Below, piece after piece: positions 1-10,860 of a DNA stretch of 64,000 nucleotides (within the stretch, counting starts at the first letter, position 1; each line of letters opens with the position of its first letter). The stretch comes from Prorocentrum cordatum (lineage: Eukaryota; Sar; Dinophyceae; Prorocentrales; Prorocentraceae), in contig CAUYUJ010007224.1 in NCBI GenBank assembly GCA_963575745.1, forward strand, positions 663,501 through 727,500, given 5' to 3'. A program made the translations under genes and the position numbers. Below the pieces are notes generated by a model. The model ran no database searches. It saw only the letters and a program-made list of their open reading frames with translations, and had not been told where the DNA came from.

Positions 1-573
1 GCCGTGGAGAAAGTGGGGAGAGTGGAACCGTGGTGGGAACAGTGGTGGGGACAGTGGGGACAGTGCGACAGTGGTGGGGGGCACTGGTGGGGACAGTAGG
101 GACGGTGGTGGAACCAGTGGGGACAGTGGTGGTGAAGGCAGTGGTGCTGGGAACAACAGTGGGGGATGTAGTGCGGACGGTAGCAGGGACCGGGAGTCGT
201 TTGCTGCGGTGAGTGGCCGGTAAGTGACCCCCCCCTCCGTTTTCGGGGGGGGGGGGTCCGAACAGGTAGTGACCCCCCCCGGTTTTTTTCGAGGGGGGGG
301 AGGGGGAGGGGGAGGGGTCAGGGGAGGGGGGAGGGGGGTTGCCGGGGGAGGGGAGAGGGGGGGGGGGTTCAGCAGGGGGGGGATTTTCGGAGGGGGAGGG
401 GGAACCCTGGGTTCCGGAGGAAAACGGGGGCAATTTTCCACAGTAAAGCAGCGGTGGATCACGCTCTCTCACACCTAAGGGAGTACAATCCAAGACGAAG
501 AGGGCGGGTACCGAGGGTTTGGGAGATACGTGATGAATGGCACGCGAGCGTACCAGAGCGAACAGCAGTTAAC
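1..573 (+). repeat. Block A, copy 1 (right part)
   Basis: This stretch is nearly identical to 3961-4540 over its whole length, apart from small indels. It holds a GGACAGTG-type minisatellite (about 24-180), a G-run segment (230-430) and a tail ending in AGCAGTTAAC. The copy starts at or before the window edge, so its left part is outside the window. No gene is visible in it. Confidence 0.9.
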
Positions 574-578
574 AGCAG

Positions 579-702
579 AGAGATGCCTGAATAAATTGTG
601 AGGAAGTCCTAAGCGAGAGCGCGATTCCTGAATAAAATGCGAGAAAGTCTCGGGCGGGAGCGGGGGTCCTGGCATAATTGTAAGGAAGTCTCAGGCGGGA
701 GC
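579..702 (-). repeat. ~43-bp tandem repeat, three units
   Basis: Read on the minus strand, three units carry the pattern GCTCYCGC, then GAGACTTCCT or a close variant, then CACAATTTATTC. It is the same monomer seen in block B and in the 160-bp satellite. Confidence 0.7.
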
Positions 703-703
703 C

Positions 704-704
704 G

Positions 705-744
<40 letters not shown>
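704..744 (+). repeat. (GTT)n microsatellite
   Basis: An uninterrupted GTT run of about 13 units directly follows the 43-bp repeat. Confidence 0.95.
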
Positions 745-789
745 CATTTCTGTCAAACGGGCTTTTGCGAGCAACTTTTTCGAACTTCT

Positions 790-866
790 GCGACAACGGT
801 TGCGCACCTGCCAGGGCCATCATCCCTGCGACAAACGGTTGCGCACCTGCCAGGGCCATCATCCCT
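790..866 (+). repeat. 38/39-bp tandem duplication
   Basis: Two adjacent copies (790-827 and 828-866) are identical except for one extra A in the second copy. From 867 to 1194 I see no gene, only a TTG-rich patch at 1141-1203. Confidence 0.95.
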
Positions 867-1199
867 GTAAATAATACATGCGGGACACATTCGTTTTTTC
901 TTCGAGCGCGCACGCCGTCGTCGTCGGCCGCGGGGCCCTGAATAGTAGCCACGGTCGTCCGCATTGCCGCCACGAAGGTGTCCGAACGTCATAGGCGTGA
1001 AGCTGTGTGTGGGTGGTGGCGAAGAGTCGTTTGGAAAACTTGGTAGAGCTTGAAACGGCCCCCCACAAAGTGGGGGTATTGGCCCGCGTCCCATGAAAAC
1101 CTTGGCACTGGTGAGAACGGAGTGTCCCCATGTCTTAAAATGATTTGGTGTTGTTGTTGTATGTGTTGATGTTGGTTGGTTGTTGTTGTTGTTTTGTTG

Positions 1200-1346
1200 T
1201 TGTAACCCCGGGGCCAGGGGCCCAGTTTGAGCAGGAATATTTTCCCTGTCAAAAAACAGGGTGCGAGCGTCGAAGGGCACACTTTAATTGAGAAAAACAG
1301 TATGCACCGGTGGGGGGATCAACCATAGTGATTGTCAGCAGTGAGA
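1200..1346 (-). repeat. Inverted copy of block B leader
   Basis: The reverse complement matches the first ~140 nt of block B (see 2683, 4790, 5517): TTGATCCCCCC, then CTCGCACCCTGTTTT, then GCCCCTGGCCCC, then TTACAACAACAA. It shows that the leader also occurs without the rest of block B. Confidence 0.75.
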
Positions 1347-1364
1347 ATAAAACCAACAGCCACA

Positions 1365-1425
1365 CCACACAACAACAACAACAACAAACAACAACAACAA
1401 CAACAACAAACAAACAACAACAACG
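1365..1425 (+). repeat. (CAA)n microsatellite
   Basis: CAA triplets with a few interruptions. Together with the TTG patch at 1141-1203 it brackets the inverted block B leader. Confidence 0.9.
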
Positions 1426-1439
1426 CTCCGCTCGAAACT

Positions 1440-2400
1440 TCCTTTATTTTGTTGTTCAGGGCTGGTGTTTTTGCTCGCCGCCGAAAGCCGCCGTCCTAAC
1501 CAAACCAGCGCCGGGCCCCGCTCGAGGACTTCCAGACTTCCTCCCGGTTTTACCTTGGACATGGCGCGCTAGTCTTTCTCTCATCGGCGCCGCCCCCAGC
1601 AAAAACAAAACGACTCCCGCTCGAGGACGTCCTCCATTTCTACTCAAGGCGGGCTCCCTCGCCGCCGAAAGCCGGCCGCCCCGACAAAACCAGCGCTCCC
1701 CGCCGGAGACTTCCTTCCGTTTTACGCTGGGCTGTCGCACACACTCTCTTTTGCCAATCGGCGCCGCTCCCAGCAAGAACAACGCTCCCACTCGAGGCGT
1801 CCTCCCCTTTTCCTGAAGACGGTGTTGTTCCTCGCCGGGGGACAGCCCCCGTCCCGACAAAACCACGGCTCCCGCTCGATGTTTCTTCCCTTCTTACTCA
1901 AGGCGGTGTTCCTCCTCGCCGCCGAAAACTGCCGCCCCGACAAAACCAGCGCTCCCGCCCGAGACTTCCGTTTTACGCCGGGCTGGCGCCCTATTCTCTT
2001 TTGAATTGGCGCCGCTCCCAGCAAGAACAATGCTCCCGCTCGAGATTTTCTTTTTTTTCCTCGGGACGGTGCTGTTCCTCGCCGCGGACAGCCCCCGTCC
2101 CGACAAAACCACGGTTCCCGCTCGATGCTTCCTCTCTTTTTTTTCAAGGCGGTGTTCTTCCTCGCCGCCGAAAGCCGCCGTCCCAGCAACACCAGCGTTC
2201 CCGCTCGAGACTTCCTCCCGTTTTACGCTGGACTAGCGCCCTACTCTCTTCAGCATTGGCGCCGCTCCCAACAACAACAACAACAGCAGCCCTGCTCGAG
2301 ACTTCCTCCCTTTCTATTCAGGGCCAGGTCCTTGCCTCACCGCCGACAGCCCCCATCCCAACCAAGGCAATCCTGTCGTTCGATACTTCCTTGTGCTTTC
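1440..2400 (+). repeat. Degenerate array, ~250-bp higher-order unit
   Basis: Anchors of the type CTCGCCGCCGAAAGC (or its variant GCCGNGGACAGCCCCC) occur near 1476, 1661, 1831, 1918, 2081, 2164 and 2341. Gaps alternate between about 85 and 165-185 bp, so the higher-order period is about 250 bp. Each unit also carries GCTCCCGCTCGAGACTTCCT or a variant. Overlapping open frames here follow from the repeat and look non-coding. From 2401 to 2682 I see no gene. Confidence 0.75.
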
Positions 2401-2682
2401 CCCCTCGCTGGGTTTCCACTGGCGGTCCCGCATCGGCGCAGCAAGGCGCGGGCATGTATTTTCGAGGCGGGATATGTCGAAATTCCTCGGAGGAGGTGTT
2501 TGCAAGACCTCATTGGGCGGGGGATCTGGGAATGGGAATAACGGACCCCGCTATAGAACAAGAGTCCCCCAGTGCGTGGATGGTTATCATGGTGGTCGCA
2601 TGCTTCGTGTGGAAACATCGCGCATGAGGGTAAAATGATTGTTGTTGTTGTTGATGAATTCTCACTTCTGAAGATTAAGTAT

Positions 2683-3300
2683 TGTTGATCCCCCATGCCC
2701 GGTGCACGGTGCACACTATATTTCTTTCAGTGGAAGTGTCCTTCCCAGGGCTCGCACCCTATTTTTTACCAGGCAAAGTCTTGAGTCTCAAACTGCGCCC
2801 CTGGCCCCCGAGTTACAACAACAACGGCTCCCGCTTGATACTTACTGACAATGTATTCCCAAGTCGCGCTCTCGCGCAGGACTTCCCCACAAATTAAACA
2901 GGACTCGCACTCTCGCGTGGGACTTCCTGACAATTTATTCAGACGCCGCGCCCTCGACACCCAGGAATCACGCTCGCACTTTGGCCTTTCTGACGATTTA
3001 CTCGGGAATCGCGCTATCGCTCGAGACTTCCCCACTATTTCTGCAGGGCGCACGCTTCCGCAACCCGCCCGCTCGACCTGGCCGCATGGGCCCTCCTTCC
3101 CGATCCGCCTGTTAGGGTCTACCCGTTAGATATGTCCGTGTGGTTCTGCCGTGTGTTTTCTGCTCCTAGCACCCCTCCTGCTACTCTCTCTCCTGCTTCA
3201 TCCTCCCTCTCCCTGGTCTCTTCCTTCCATCCGTCCTCTTTTCCCTTGCCTTCGGGGCTTCACGAAGTACACGTTGCAGGTAAGAAAGATATACACCTAA
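2683..3300 (+). repeat. Block B, copy 1
   Basis: A dispersed ~600-bp unit: leader, a run of ~41-bp GACTTCC monomers (2850-3040), a pyrimidine-rich stretch (3140-3250), then CACGTTGCAGGTAAGAAA. It aligns with 4790-5367 and 5517-5915. The pyrimidine tract followed by CAG|GTAAGA resembles a splice acceptor fused to a donor. Confidence 0.9.
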
Positions 3301-3329
3301 GAAAGAGCGTGTTCTACCGCTGCTGGCGG

Positions 3330-3552
3330 AAAACTGGGGGGGGGGGTCACAACCGGTTCGACCCCCCCCCCCCCCTCCGGAAAAAAACAGGGGGGGTCCA
3401 CTACCGGTTCGAACCCCCCCCCCCCCCCATCTTAATCATGAAAGAAGGGGGGGGGTCACTACCGGTTCGAACCCCCCTCCCCCCCCTCCTCGAAAACGGG
3501 GGGGGGTCACTACCGGTTCGAACCCCCCACCCCTCGAAAACCGAAGGGGGGT
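3330..3552 (+). repeat. Left inverted repeat of the GGACAGTG element
   Basis: Four units of ~50 bp contain CGAAAAC, G-run, TCACTACCGGTTCGA and C-run. The part 3481-3552 is the reverse complement of 4178-4262. The element is thus a minisatellite flanked by inverted ends. Confidence 0.75.
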
Positions 3553-4135
3553 GTGGACAGTGGTGGGGACGGTGGTGGTGGGGACAGTGGTGAGGGGACA
3601 GCGGGACAGTGGTGGGGACAGTGGGACAGTGGTGGGGACGGTAGTGGTGGGGACAGTGGTGAGGACAATGGTGGGAACAGTGGGGACAGTGGACAGTGGT
3701 GGGGACGGTGGTGGGGGGGACAGTGGTGTGGGGACAGTGGGAATGAGGTGGAAACAGTGGGACAGTGGAGTGTACAGTGGTGGTGGGGACAGTGGTGAAG
3801 GCGGTGGCGAGGACGGCGGTGGGACAATGGGACAGAGGTACAGTGGGGACAGTGGTGGGGACAGTGGGGACAGTGGTGGGAACAGTGGGACAGCTCAGTG
3901 GGACAGCGGAGGAGTCAGTGGGACAGTGGGGACAGTGGAGATAGTCGGGCAGTGGTTGGGGCCGTGGAGAAAGTGGGGAGAGTGGAACCGTGGTGGGAAC
4001 AGTGGTAGGGACAGTGGGGACAGTGCGACAGTGGTGGGGGCACTGGTGGGGACCGTAGGGACGGTCTGGAACCAGTGGGGGACAGTGGCAGTTGAAGACA
4101 GTGGTGCTGGGAAAAAAACAGTGGGGGATTAGTGC
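3547..4135 (+). repeat. GGACAGTG minisatellite
   Basis: Degenerate GTGGGGACAGTG and GTGGGACAGTG units run for ~590 bp. All frames show long Gly/Asp/Ser- or Val/Gly/Thr-rich peptides, as expected of the repeat; I do not call a gene. Confidence 0.9.
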
Positions 4136-4540
4136 GGGACGGTTAGCAGGGACCGAGAAGTCGTTTGCTGGCGGTGATTCGGTCGGGTAGTGACCCCCCC
4201 TACGGTTTTCGGGGGGGGGGGGGGGGGTCGAACAGGTAGTGGACCCCCCCCGTTTTCGAGGGGGGGGAGGGGGAGGGGGAGGGGTCAGGGGAGGGGGGAG
4301 GGGGGTTGCCGGGGGAGGGGAGAGGGGGGGGGGGTTCAGCAGGGGGGGGATTTTCGGAGGGGGAGGGGGAACCCTGGGTTCCGGAGGAAAACGGGGGCAA
4401 TTTTCCACAGTAAAGCAGCGGTGGATCACGCTCTCTCACACCTAAGGGAGTACAATCCAAGACGAAGAGGGCGGGTACCGAGGGTTTGGGAGATACGTGA
4501 TGAATGGCACGCGAGCGTACCAGAGCGAACAGCAGTTAAC
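3961..4540 (+). repeat. Block A, copy 2 (includes right inverted end)
   Basis: Matches 1-573. It contains the right inverted end (4178-4262), a G/GA-rich tract and the same 3' end AGCAGTTAAC. Both copies break at the same base, after which the sequences differ, so this is a defined element edge. Confidence 0.9.
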
Positions 4541-4789
4541 TTATTGGTGCTGGTGGTGTTGGTGTTGCTGCTGATGATGTTGTTATCGTGTTGCTGTTGA
4601 AGGTGTTTTTGATGCTGCTGGTGTGATTGATGAAGCAGTTGTTGTTGCGGTTGGTGTTGGTGTCGTTGTTGTTGTGTCTGTTGTTCTTGGTGGTGGTGTT
4701 GTTGGTGGTTGTGTTGTTGACGTATATGGTTTGGTTGTTGTTGGTGGTGTTGTTCTTATTTTTGAAGTCTCAACTCTAAAGAATGATTG
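4541..4789 (+). repeat. TTG/GTT-rich tract
   Basis: Imperfect TTG, GTT and TGG triplets between block A and block B copy 2. No gene seen. Confidence 0.8.
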
Positions 4790-5367
4790 TTGTTGATCCC
4801 CCCTGCCCAGTAACCATTGCATGTCTCAGATAATGTGTTTCTCATGGGGTTCGCACCCTGTTTTATGTCAAAGGGAGGTGAATTGTCTCAACACAACGGC
4901 TTCCGTCTGCTATTCCTCACCATTGATTCCCAAGTCGCGTTCTGGCGTGGGCATTTCTCCCACTGTATACAGAATCGCGCTCCCGCGTGGGATTTCCTTT
5001 CAAATCATTCAGACGTCGCGCCCTCGACACTCAGGAATCACGCTCTCGTTGTGGATTTCTCACGAGTTATTTGGGAGTCTCGGTATCGCTCGAGATTTCC
5101 GCGCGATTCATGCAGGATTCACGCTTCAGCAACCCGCCTGCTCGACCTGGCCGCCTGGGCCTGCCTTCCCGACCCACCTGTTAGGGTCCAGATCTGCCCG
5201 TCTGGTTCTGCCGCGTGTTTTCTGCTCCTCGCTCCCCTCCTGCTACTCTCTCTCGTGCTCCATCCTCCTCCCTCCCCCTTGTCTCTTCCTTCCATCCGTC
5301 CTCTCTTCCCCTGCCTTCGGGGCTGCACGAAATACACGTTGCAGGTAAGAAATATATACCCCTAAGG
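4790..5367 (+). repeat. Block B, copy 2
   Basis: Same order of parts as 2683-3300, with scattered substitutions. The CAG|GTAAGA junction (5342-5350) and the preceding pyrimidine tract are conserved. A ~85-bp fragment of the block A tail (5366-5450, GACGAAGAGGGCGGG) follows directly. Confidence 0.9.
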
Positions 5368-5516
5368 GGGCACGATCGAAGACGAAGAGGGCGGGTATCG
5401 AGGGCTTGGGAGATACATGATGAATGACAGGGGAGCAGGTGAGAGAGAACATTATTAACATGACTGTGGTTGTTGTTGCTGGTGCTGTTGGTGTCGAAAT
5501 ATCATTTCTAATGTAT

Positions 5517-5915
5517 TGTTGATCTTCCTTCGGTAACCTTTGCGCTTTTCGATTAAAGTGCTTCCCCCGTGGCTCGCACCTTGTTTTCTTTTACAAGGGA
5601 ACGTGAGGTGTCACCAAACTGTACCCCTGGCCCCCGGTTTACAACAACGAAGGCTCCCGTCTCATATGTCCCCACAATGTATTCCCAAGTCGCGCTCTCG
5701 CGCGGGATTTCATAACAATGTATTCAGAAATCGCGCTCTCGCGTGGGATTTCCTTACAAATTATTCAGACGCCGCGCCGTCGACATTCAGGAATCGCTCT
5801 CGCTGTGGATTTCCTCACGATGTTTTGGGAGTCGCGCTATCGCTCGAGACTTGCCGTGCTTGATGCAGGACGCACGCTTCAGCAACCCGCCTGCTCGACC
5901 TGGCCGCCTGGGCCT
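5517..5915 (+). repeat. Block B, copy 3, 3'-truncated
   Basis: Aligns with copies 1 and 2 from the leader through the ~41-bp monomers to CTCGACCTGGCCGCCTGGGCC, then changes abruptly to unrelated sequence, so the pyrimidine tract and CAG|GTAAGA part are absent. Confidence 0.85.
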
Positions 5916-8136
5916 CGTCATAGGCGTGTCCGTCCCACGAAGCCCAGGGGGGGCGAGTGTCGGTTCAAACGAACAGAGCAGCGACTCCGTGGAGGCTTCC
6001 CCTACTCCCCTTCGATCCTCGCCGTGCCCCTCCGAGCTGGCCTCCCTCCCGCCCCGTCGGAGGGCTACCCGTGGCAGCACATGCGCCCGTAGCCGGGCTG
6101 CCGGCGCGCACCGCGTTGGACCCCTCCAGAGGGTGGCCGGTCCCAGCCCGAGGAGGAGCAAGAGCAGGGAAGGAGTCGACTACACGCAAGAGTGACCATT
6201 CGCCGGACCGCCTTCGGTGCGCGCCCACGGGAGGTCCCCGATCGCCGAGCGCGGTGCGGCGGCAGCGTCTTGCGCGCTCCTGTTCGGCCCCGCCCGCGGC
6301 GCCCGGGAAGCCTCGCACCGAAGGTCGCTCTCAGCAGGGTCACTATTGCGTGCAGTCGACGGAGGAAGTGAGTGAGGACGAGGACCCAGACCTCCAACAC
6401 AGAAGACAGTCCAGGGCGGAGCTTTTCTTTTGCAGGTTTCTGTCTCTGGGGGCACTCGGGGCCGTCCGAAAAAACAGCTCGGGATGAAGAAGCGGTCCCG
6501 ACGAGCGGGTCGAGACTTCTGGGGGCCCCGCACGGGACAAATATAGCGGAACATCGGATCCCTGGGGAGCAGGAGGGAGGTGGGAGGCTTCGGGCTGCGC
6601 GCAGCGAGCTCCCCCCCAGGTCGACCCGGCTGGCCTCAACCGGCCTCCCCGAGTTGTCCCAGCCAGCCTCGACAGTCACAGACACAAGTAATCGTCGAGC
6701 CCCAGGAACATGTAGGAAAACATGGGAAGTTGGGGGGATGCCGAAACTCCAGAACATTTGAAACAAGTAAGAAATCCTGGGCTTTGTGTCTATGTATTTG
6801 TGTGTCCCAGGGCCCCTTCAGAGTCGTCCGGGGCGGTCTCAGCACCCGGCGCCGCCTCCAGCGGCGCGCTTCAGGGGCGCTCCGCGCCTCCGGGTTGAGG
6901 CGATGAGACCGCCCCGGGGCTGCTCGTCGGGCCTGCTCGGGCCCGCAAGTGTCGCTCGGGGGGGGGGGCCCGTTGAGGCCAGCAGCCGGGGCTACCTTCG
7001 GGGGGGCCTCGCTGCGCGCAGCCCAAAGCCTGCCCAAGTGAGGAGGCGGAGGGCGGAGGTGGATGAGAAGGAGGGAGGAGAACACGGACGGGTTCCAAGC
7101 TTCGAGATGGTGTTCGACGGATTTGGGGGCCACTGGAGTTTTCTTTCTGTGCAGGATGTCTGTCTAGGAGGGAGTTCTCAGGAACCCTGAGAGGGGGGCG
7201 AAGAAGCATGAGGAGGTAACTATGCAAGCTGGCCACTTCCCGCTTGGAACGACAAGTGAGGCACTCCTTGGGTAATCGAGAGTTGGTCCATCTGAGGCCT
7301 CTCAGGCCCAGCAGGAGCCGATAAAGCAAAAAAACACCCTAAAACGCTGCAAGTTTGAAGTCCTTGAGCGAGTTGTGCCTGTCGGGCCACTCGGGTGCCG
7401 TCCTGAAAGACTCTGGGGCCGCCTTTAAGTCACCACGGTGCTTGCTCGGGCGATGCTGAAGGCCATCTGTGGCCTCGGGGCAAATTTTGGGAGACATCGG
7501 TGGCGCGCCAAGCTGGCGAGGGCGGTGTGCATTCGGGGTCATCTCCGGGCCTCCCTGGACTACGGCAGGAACTTCGTCCGAGCGTGTCAAGCCGCCGGCT
7601 CGGGCCCACCACGCTTCGGCACGACGCGCCAACCGCGTCCAGGGCCCCGAGCGGCCGCGCCCGAGAGGACCAGAGGGGGACGAGGAGGGAGGGGAGCAGC
7701 TCGGGGGCCGCGCCGTCCGGAGGGCCAGGTCGTCGGATGGGTGTGGAGAGGCGAGCTCGAGGCCGGTCCGCGGGGGCTTGCAGGCGTTTTCTCGGGCTCC
7801 CGGTGCCCTTCCTGGGCCCGGGGGTACTTGGGGAGAAAAGGATGCCGATGCAAGCAGGAGGAGTTGCGTTCCCCGGGGGGAGAACCCCATGACCCACGTC
7901 CTTCGCGCCAGGAAGAAGAGGGACGGATGGCAAGCGGCGCTGCGCACAGGCAGGGCGGAGTTGGAGGAGGCGAGCTCCAGTCGTGTCTCGCAGGCTTCAT
8001 GGCTGACTGGGGAAGGTCGGGTAGGGGGGAGTGGAGAAGTGGCAGCGGGAGGAGGAGGGAGGAGGCAGAGGAGGAGTAGGAGCAGAACGAGGGTGAGGAT
8101 GATGAGAAGGAGAGGTAAGGTGAAGCTGAAGCCGAA
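5916..8136. other. GC-rich stretch without a recognisable gene
   Basis: No recognised protein family in any frame. Isolated acceptor-like sites occur (TTTTGCAG at ~6427-6434, TGTGCAG at ~7149-7155) but no convincing exon follows. A segment at 7590-7665 resembles the dispersed family at 39938 and 44588. Confidence 0.5.
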
Positions 8137-8225
8137 GGAGGAGGAGGAGGAGAAGGAGGAGGAGGAGGAGGAGGAGGAGGAGGAGGAAATGGCAGAGGAG
8201 AAGGAGGAGGACGAGGAGGAGAAAC
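8137..8225 (+). repeat. (GAG)n tract
   Basis: Purine-only GAG/AAG triplets. The Glu/Lys-rich reading frame across it is treated as a repeat artefact. Confidence 0.9.
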
Positions 8226-9105
8226 ACTAGCACTTTACACGGGAGTCCCACGGGAAGGATTCCCGTGCGGACCATCGACGGCAGTAGTTCTCGAGGTTGC
8301 CCAGCAGCTACGTCCCCAACTGTATTACCACGGTGGCGTAGGTATAATTTGAATACAGTTGCTTCCGTGCTCTTTCATGTCTTTTTCCCGTCGGGGATCG
8401 GCCGAAGGCAGCAGGAGGTGCTCGGGATTCACGGGGTACGATCGCCAAGTTCCATTGCAGGAGGGCCGAGTGGCGAAGGAGAAATCACATCAGCGGGGAG
8501 AGTGTTGGTCAGGACGGAGATAAAGAAGTGAGGAAGGAGGGAAGGAGGGGGAGATGCAGGAACAACAACGATGCAGGGAGGGAAGATCGAGGCATAGCTA
8601 ACGGGGATGGGGGTGAGTTTGGGGGGTGGAGGGAGGGGAGGGCTGGGACGATGGGCGGGAGACGATGATTTCGAAAGGCTGTTGTCTCATTCGAGCCAGG
8701 CTCGAAGAGGCTACAATGGCTGTGTGAAGGAGAGCACGCTTGCCTTATGGCCGACTCGGGCAGCCAGGAACGGCTTTCCTGGGGCACCCAGGACGTTGGC
8801 GAAGTGCCATGGTCCATGTGCGTGCCAATTAGCTGTACGTGGCCTGAGCCCAGATACGCAAGCATGGGCTTCAAGTGCGGAGCTGTATGTGTTGTCCTTT
8901 CCGCATTCCTGTTCGCTGTTTTGCAGTAGTGCAAGCAGCACACCAGGCCCTTTGTGATGCGTGCTGGGCGCGTCTCTACTCCCATCCCCTCTCGCCCCTC
9001 CCCCCTCCCCTCTCTCCTCGTCGAAGCTGGCGCTGGACGCTGCGCCTCCTCCTCCTCCTTCCAGCTTGTCGTCAGGCGCCAGTGAGGTAGTACCCTAGAG
9101 AGTGG
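8226..9105. other. No recognisable gene
   Basis: A 60-codon frame at 8747-8929 ends in a hydrophobic stretch (CVVLSAFLFAVL) but has no relatives I know and no leader or context. An acceptor-like TTCCATTGCAG|G lies at 8450-8461. Neither is enough for a gene call. Confidence 0.4.
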
Positions 9106-9110
9106 TGTTT

Positions 9111-9152
<42 letters not shown>

Positions 9153-9172
9153 TCTCTCTATCTCTCTCTTCC
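9106..9172 (+). repeat. (TC)n microsatellite
   Basis: CT/TC dinucleotides with two interruptions, directly upstream of a GGCCCCAAGA island. Confidence 0.95.
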
Positions 9173-9199
9173 CATATTCCTATTCATATATTTCTATAG

Positions 9200-9900
9200 G
9201 GCCAGGGACCTCGGAAAAAGCGCCCCCCCGCCCCCCACCCAACGAATTTAGCCCACCCCAGGCCTCGGGCAACCGTCCAGACGACCCAGGAGTACCCCAG
9301 AGCCCGAAAACGGCCCCACAGGGCTCCAGGCGTTCCGGCGCGCTCCCGAAACGACCCCAGGGAGCCCCAAGACGGTCCACCACGACCTCAAAGAAGCCGT
9401 CGTACCCCCAAAGATCGTTCAAAAACGTCCCAAGAGGCCTCCAAGAGCATTCCCAAGAAGGCCCCAAGAGGCAAAATTCATTGATTTTCTGTTGGTTGTT
9501 GGTGGTGAATTTTGGGGTTCTCCTCTTTCAGCTCCCCGACGTTCCAAGACGGGGCGGTCTTCTGGGCGTCCGAAGCCGGCTGAGAGGCTCGAAAATCCCC
9601 CCATAGCCATCCGAAAGATCTTCCAGGCAGTCCAAGAGAGCCCTAAGACGGCACAACAGGGTTCCAAGATGGCTTCAGAGAGCCCCATGACGGCCCAAGA
9701 TGGCCCTAAGACACCCTCCGAAGCATTCCAAATCGTGACCCAGTCGTTCAGGGAGACCGCGGTTGGAGGCAGGGTGGCCCGAGGAAGCCCCCAGAGGCCC
9801 CCAGGAAAGGCCCAGGAGGCCTCCGGAAGGCCTGAAGAAAGCTTGAACAACTTTTGTGAGGCCCCCGGAGGCTCTCCAAGTAGGAGCCTCCGCAAAAAGA
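9200..9900 (+). repeat. GGCCCCAAGA island 1
   Basis: Quasi-periodic 10-12-nt words (GGCCCCAAGA, CCCAAGACGG, CCAAGAGGC). At 9478-9550 a non-periodic module interrupts: TTGATTTTCTGTTGG, then TTTTGGGGTTCTCC, then CCCCGACGTTCCAAGACGG. The Pro/Arg/Gln/Ala-rich peptides predicted here come from the repeat. Confidence 0.85.
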
Positions 9901-10087
9901 GCTGAGGAGGATGGGGAGACTACGCAGGGTATGGCGAGAATAAGGAAAAAGAAATAGGGAGGAAAGATGACGAATAACATTATCATAACAGGGATGCCAG
10001 AGAAGGCAACAAGACGTTATCGCTAATTTGTCGGCTTGACCCTCCTGCCATTCCGCGTGCATGCCAAACTTCAAGGACACATGTGTA

Positions 10088-10150
10088 TGGCGCGAAGCGC
10101 CAATGGAGTCTGGTGCGTGTGTATATATATATATATATAGAGAGAGAGAT
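10088..10150 (+). repeat. GCGCGAAGCGC hairpin plus TA/GA tract
   Basis: TGGCGC-GAA-GCGCCA (10088-10102) can form a 6-bp stem with a GAA loop. It is followed by TG, TA and GA dinucleotides. The same 15-mer recurs at 11285. Confidence 0.85.
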
Positions 10151-10184
10151 TATTATTATATTTTGATTTCCTGGACCCCACCCC

Positions 10185-10860
10185 ACCCCCCCCAGGGACG
10201 CCCCAGACGCCCTTTCGGACGTCTCGGCGGCCCCTTGGACGCCCTTGGAAAAGGTCCGCTGGCCCTTCCGGGCCTCCCAGGGCGCATTGCCCAGCCCTGT
10301 GAGCAGACTCAAGGCGATCAGAGGGGTCATCGGAGAGGCGCATGAGAGACCCAAAACAGCACAAGAGCGCTCCAAGAGGAACCTCGATGGTCTGAAGACG
10401 GCCCAATAGGGCCCCAAGACGTCCGAAGAGGTCGTTAAGAGAGCCCCGAGGAAGCAAAAATCGCCCCATTCCCCGCAGGAATATGTATATACATTTTAGC
10501 AGATTCGCTTTGTGGGTCTTCGCAGCGTCCAAGACGGCCCGATGGGCCCCCGATATCGCCCAAGACGACCCAAGAGGCCCCCCGGAGGATTTGAAGACGG
10601 CCCAGGAGGGTTCCAAGACTGCCCCAGACAGCCCCGAGACTGCCCACGAGAAGCCCAAGATGCCTCCAGAAGACTCCCAAGAGAGACCCGCGAAAACCAT
10701 GTGAGACCCCCAAGAAGGCCACTGGAGGCCCCCCAAAAGGGCCTAGATGGCTTCAGGAGACCTCTGGAGGGCCCCAGCTCCCCAAGAAGGCCCCAGGACG
10801 GCACAAGAGGGCCCCAGGACGGCCCAAAAGAGCACCAAAAACGCCCAGACGGCGTTCTCC
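10185..10860 (+). repeat. GGCCCCAAGA island 2
   Basis: Same word set as island 1, starting just after the TA/GA tract. A module-like break lies at 10440-10535. Long frames on both strands are repeat-derived. Confidence 0.85.

Noticed and set aside
3350-3530. Repeated GGTTCGAACCCC resembling a tRNA B box
   Set aside because: The word sits in G/C runs of a tandem repeat; no A box, stems or anticodon arm can be placed.
8747-8929. A 60-codon frame with a hydrophobic C-terminus
   Set aside because: Short, no known relatives, no leader or splice context; chance length in GC-rich DNA.
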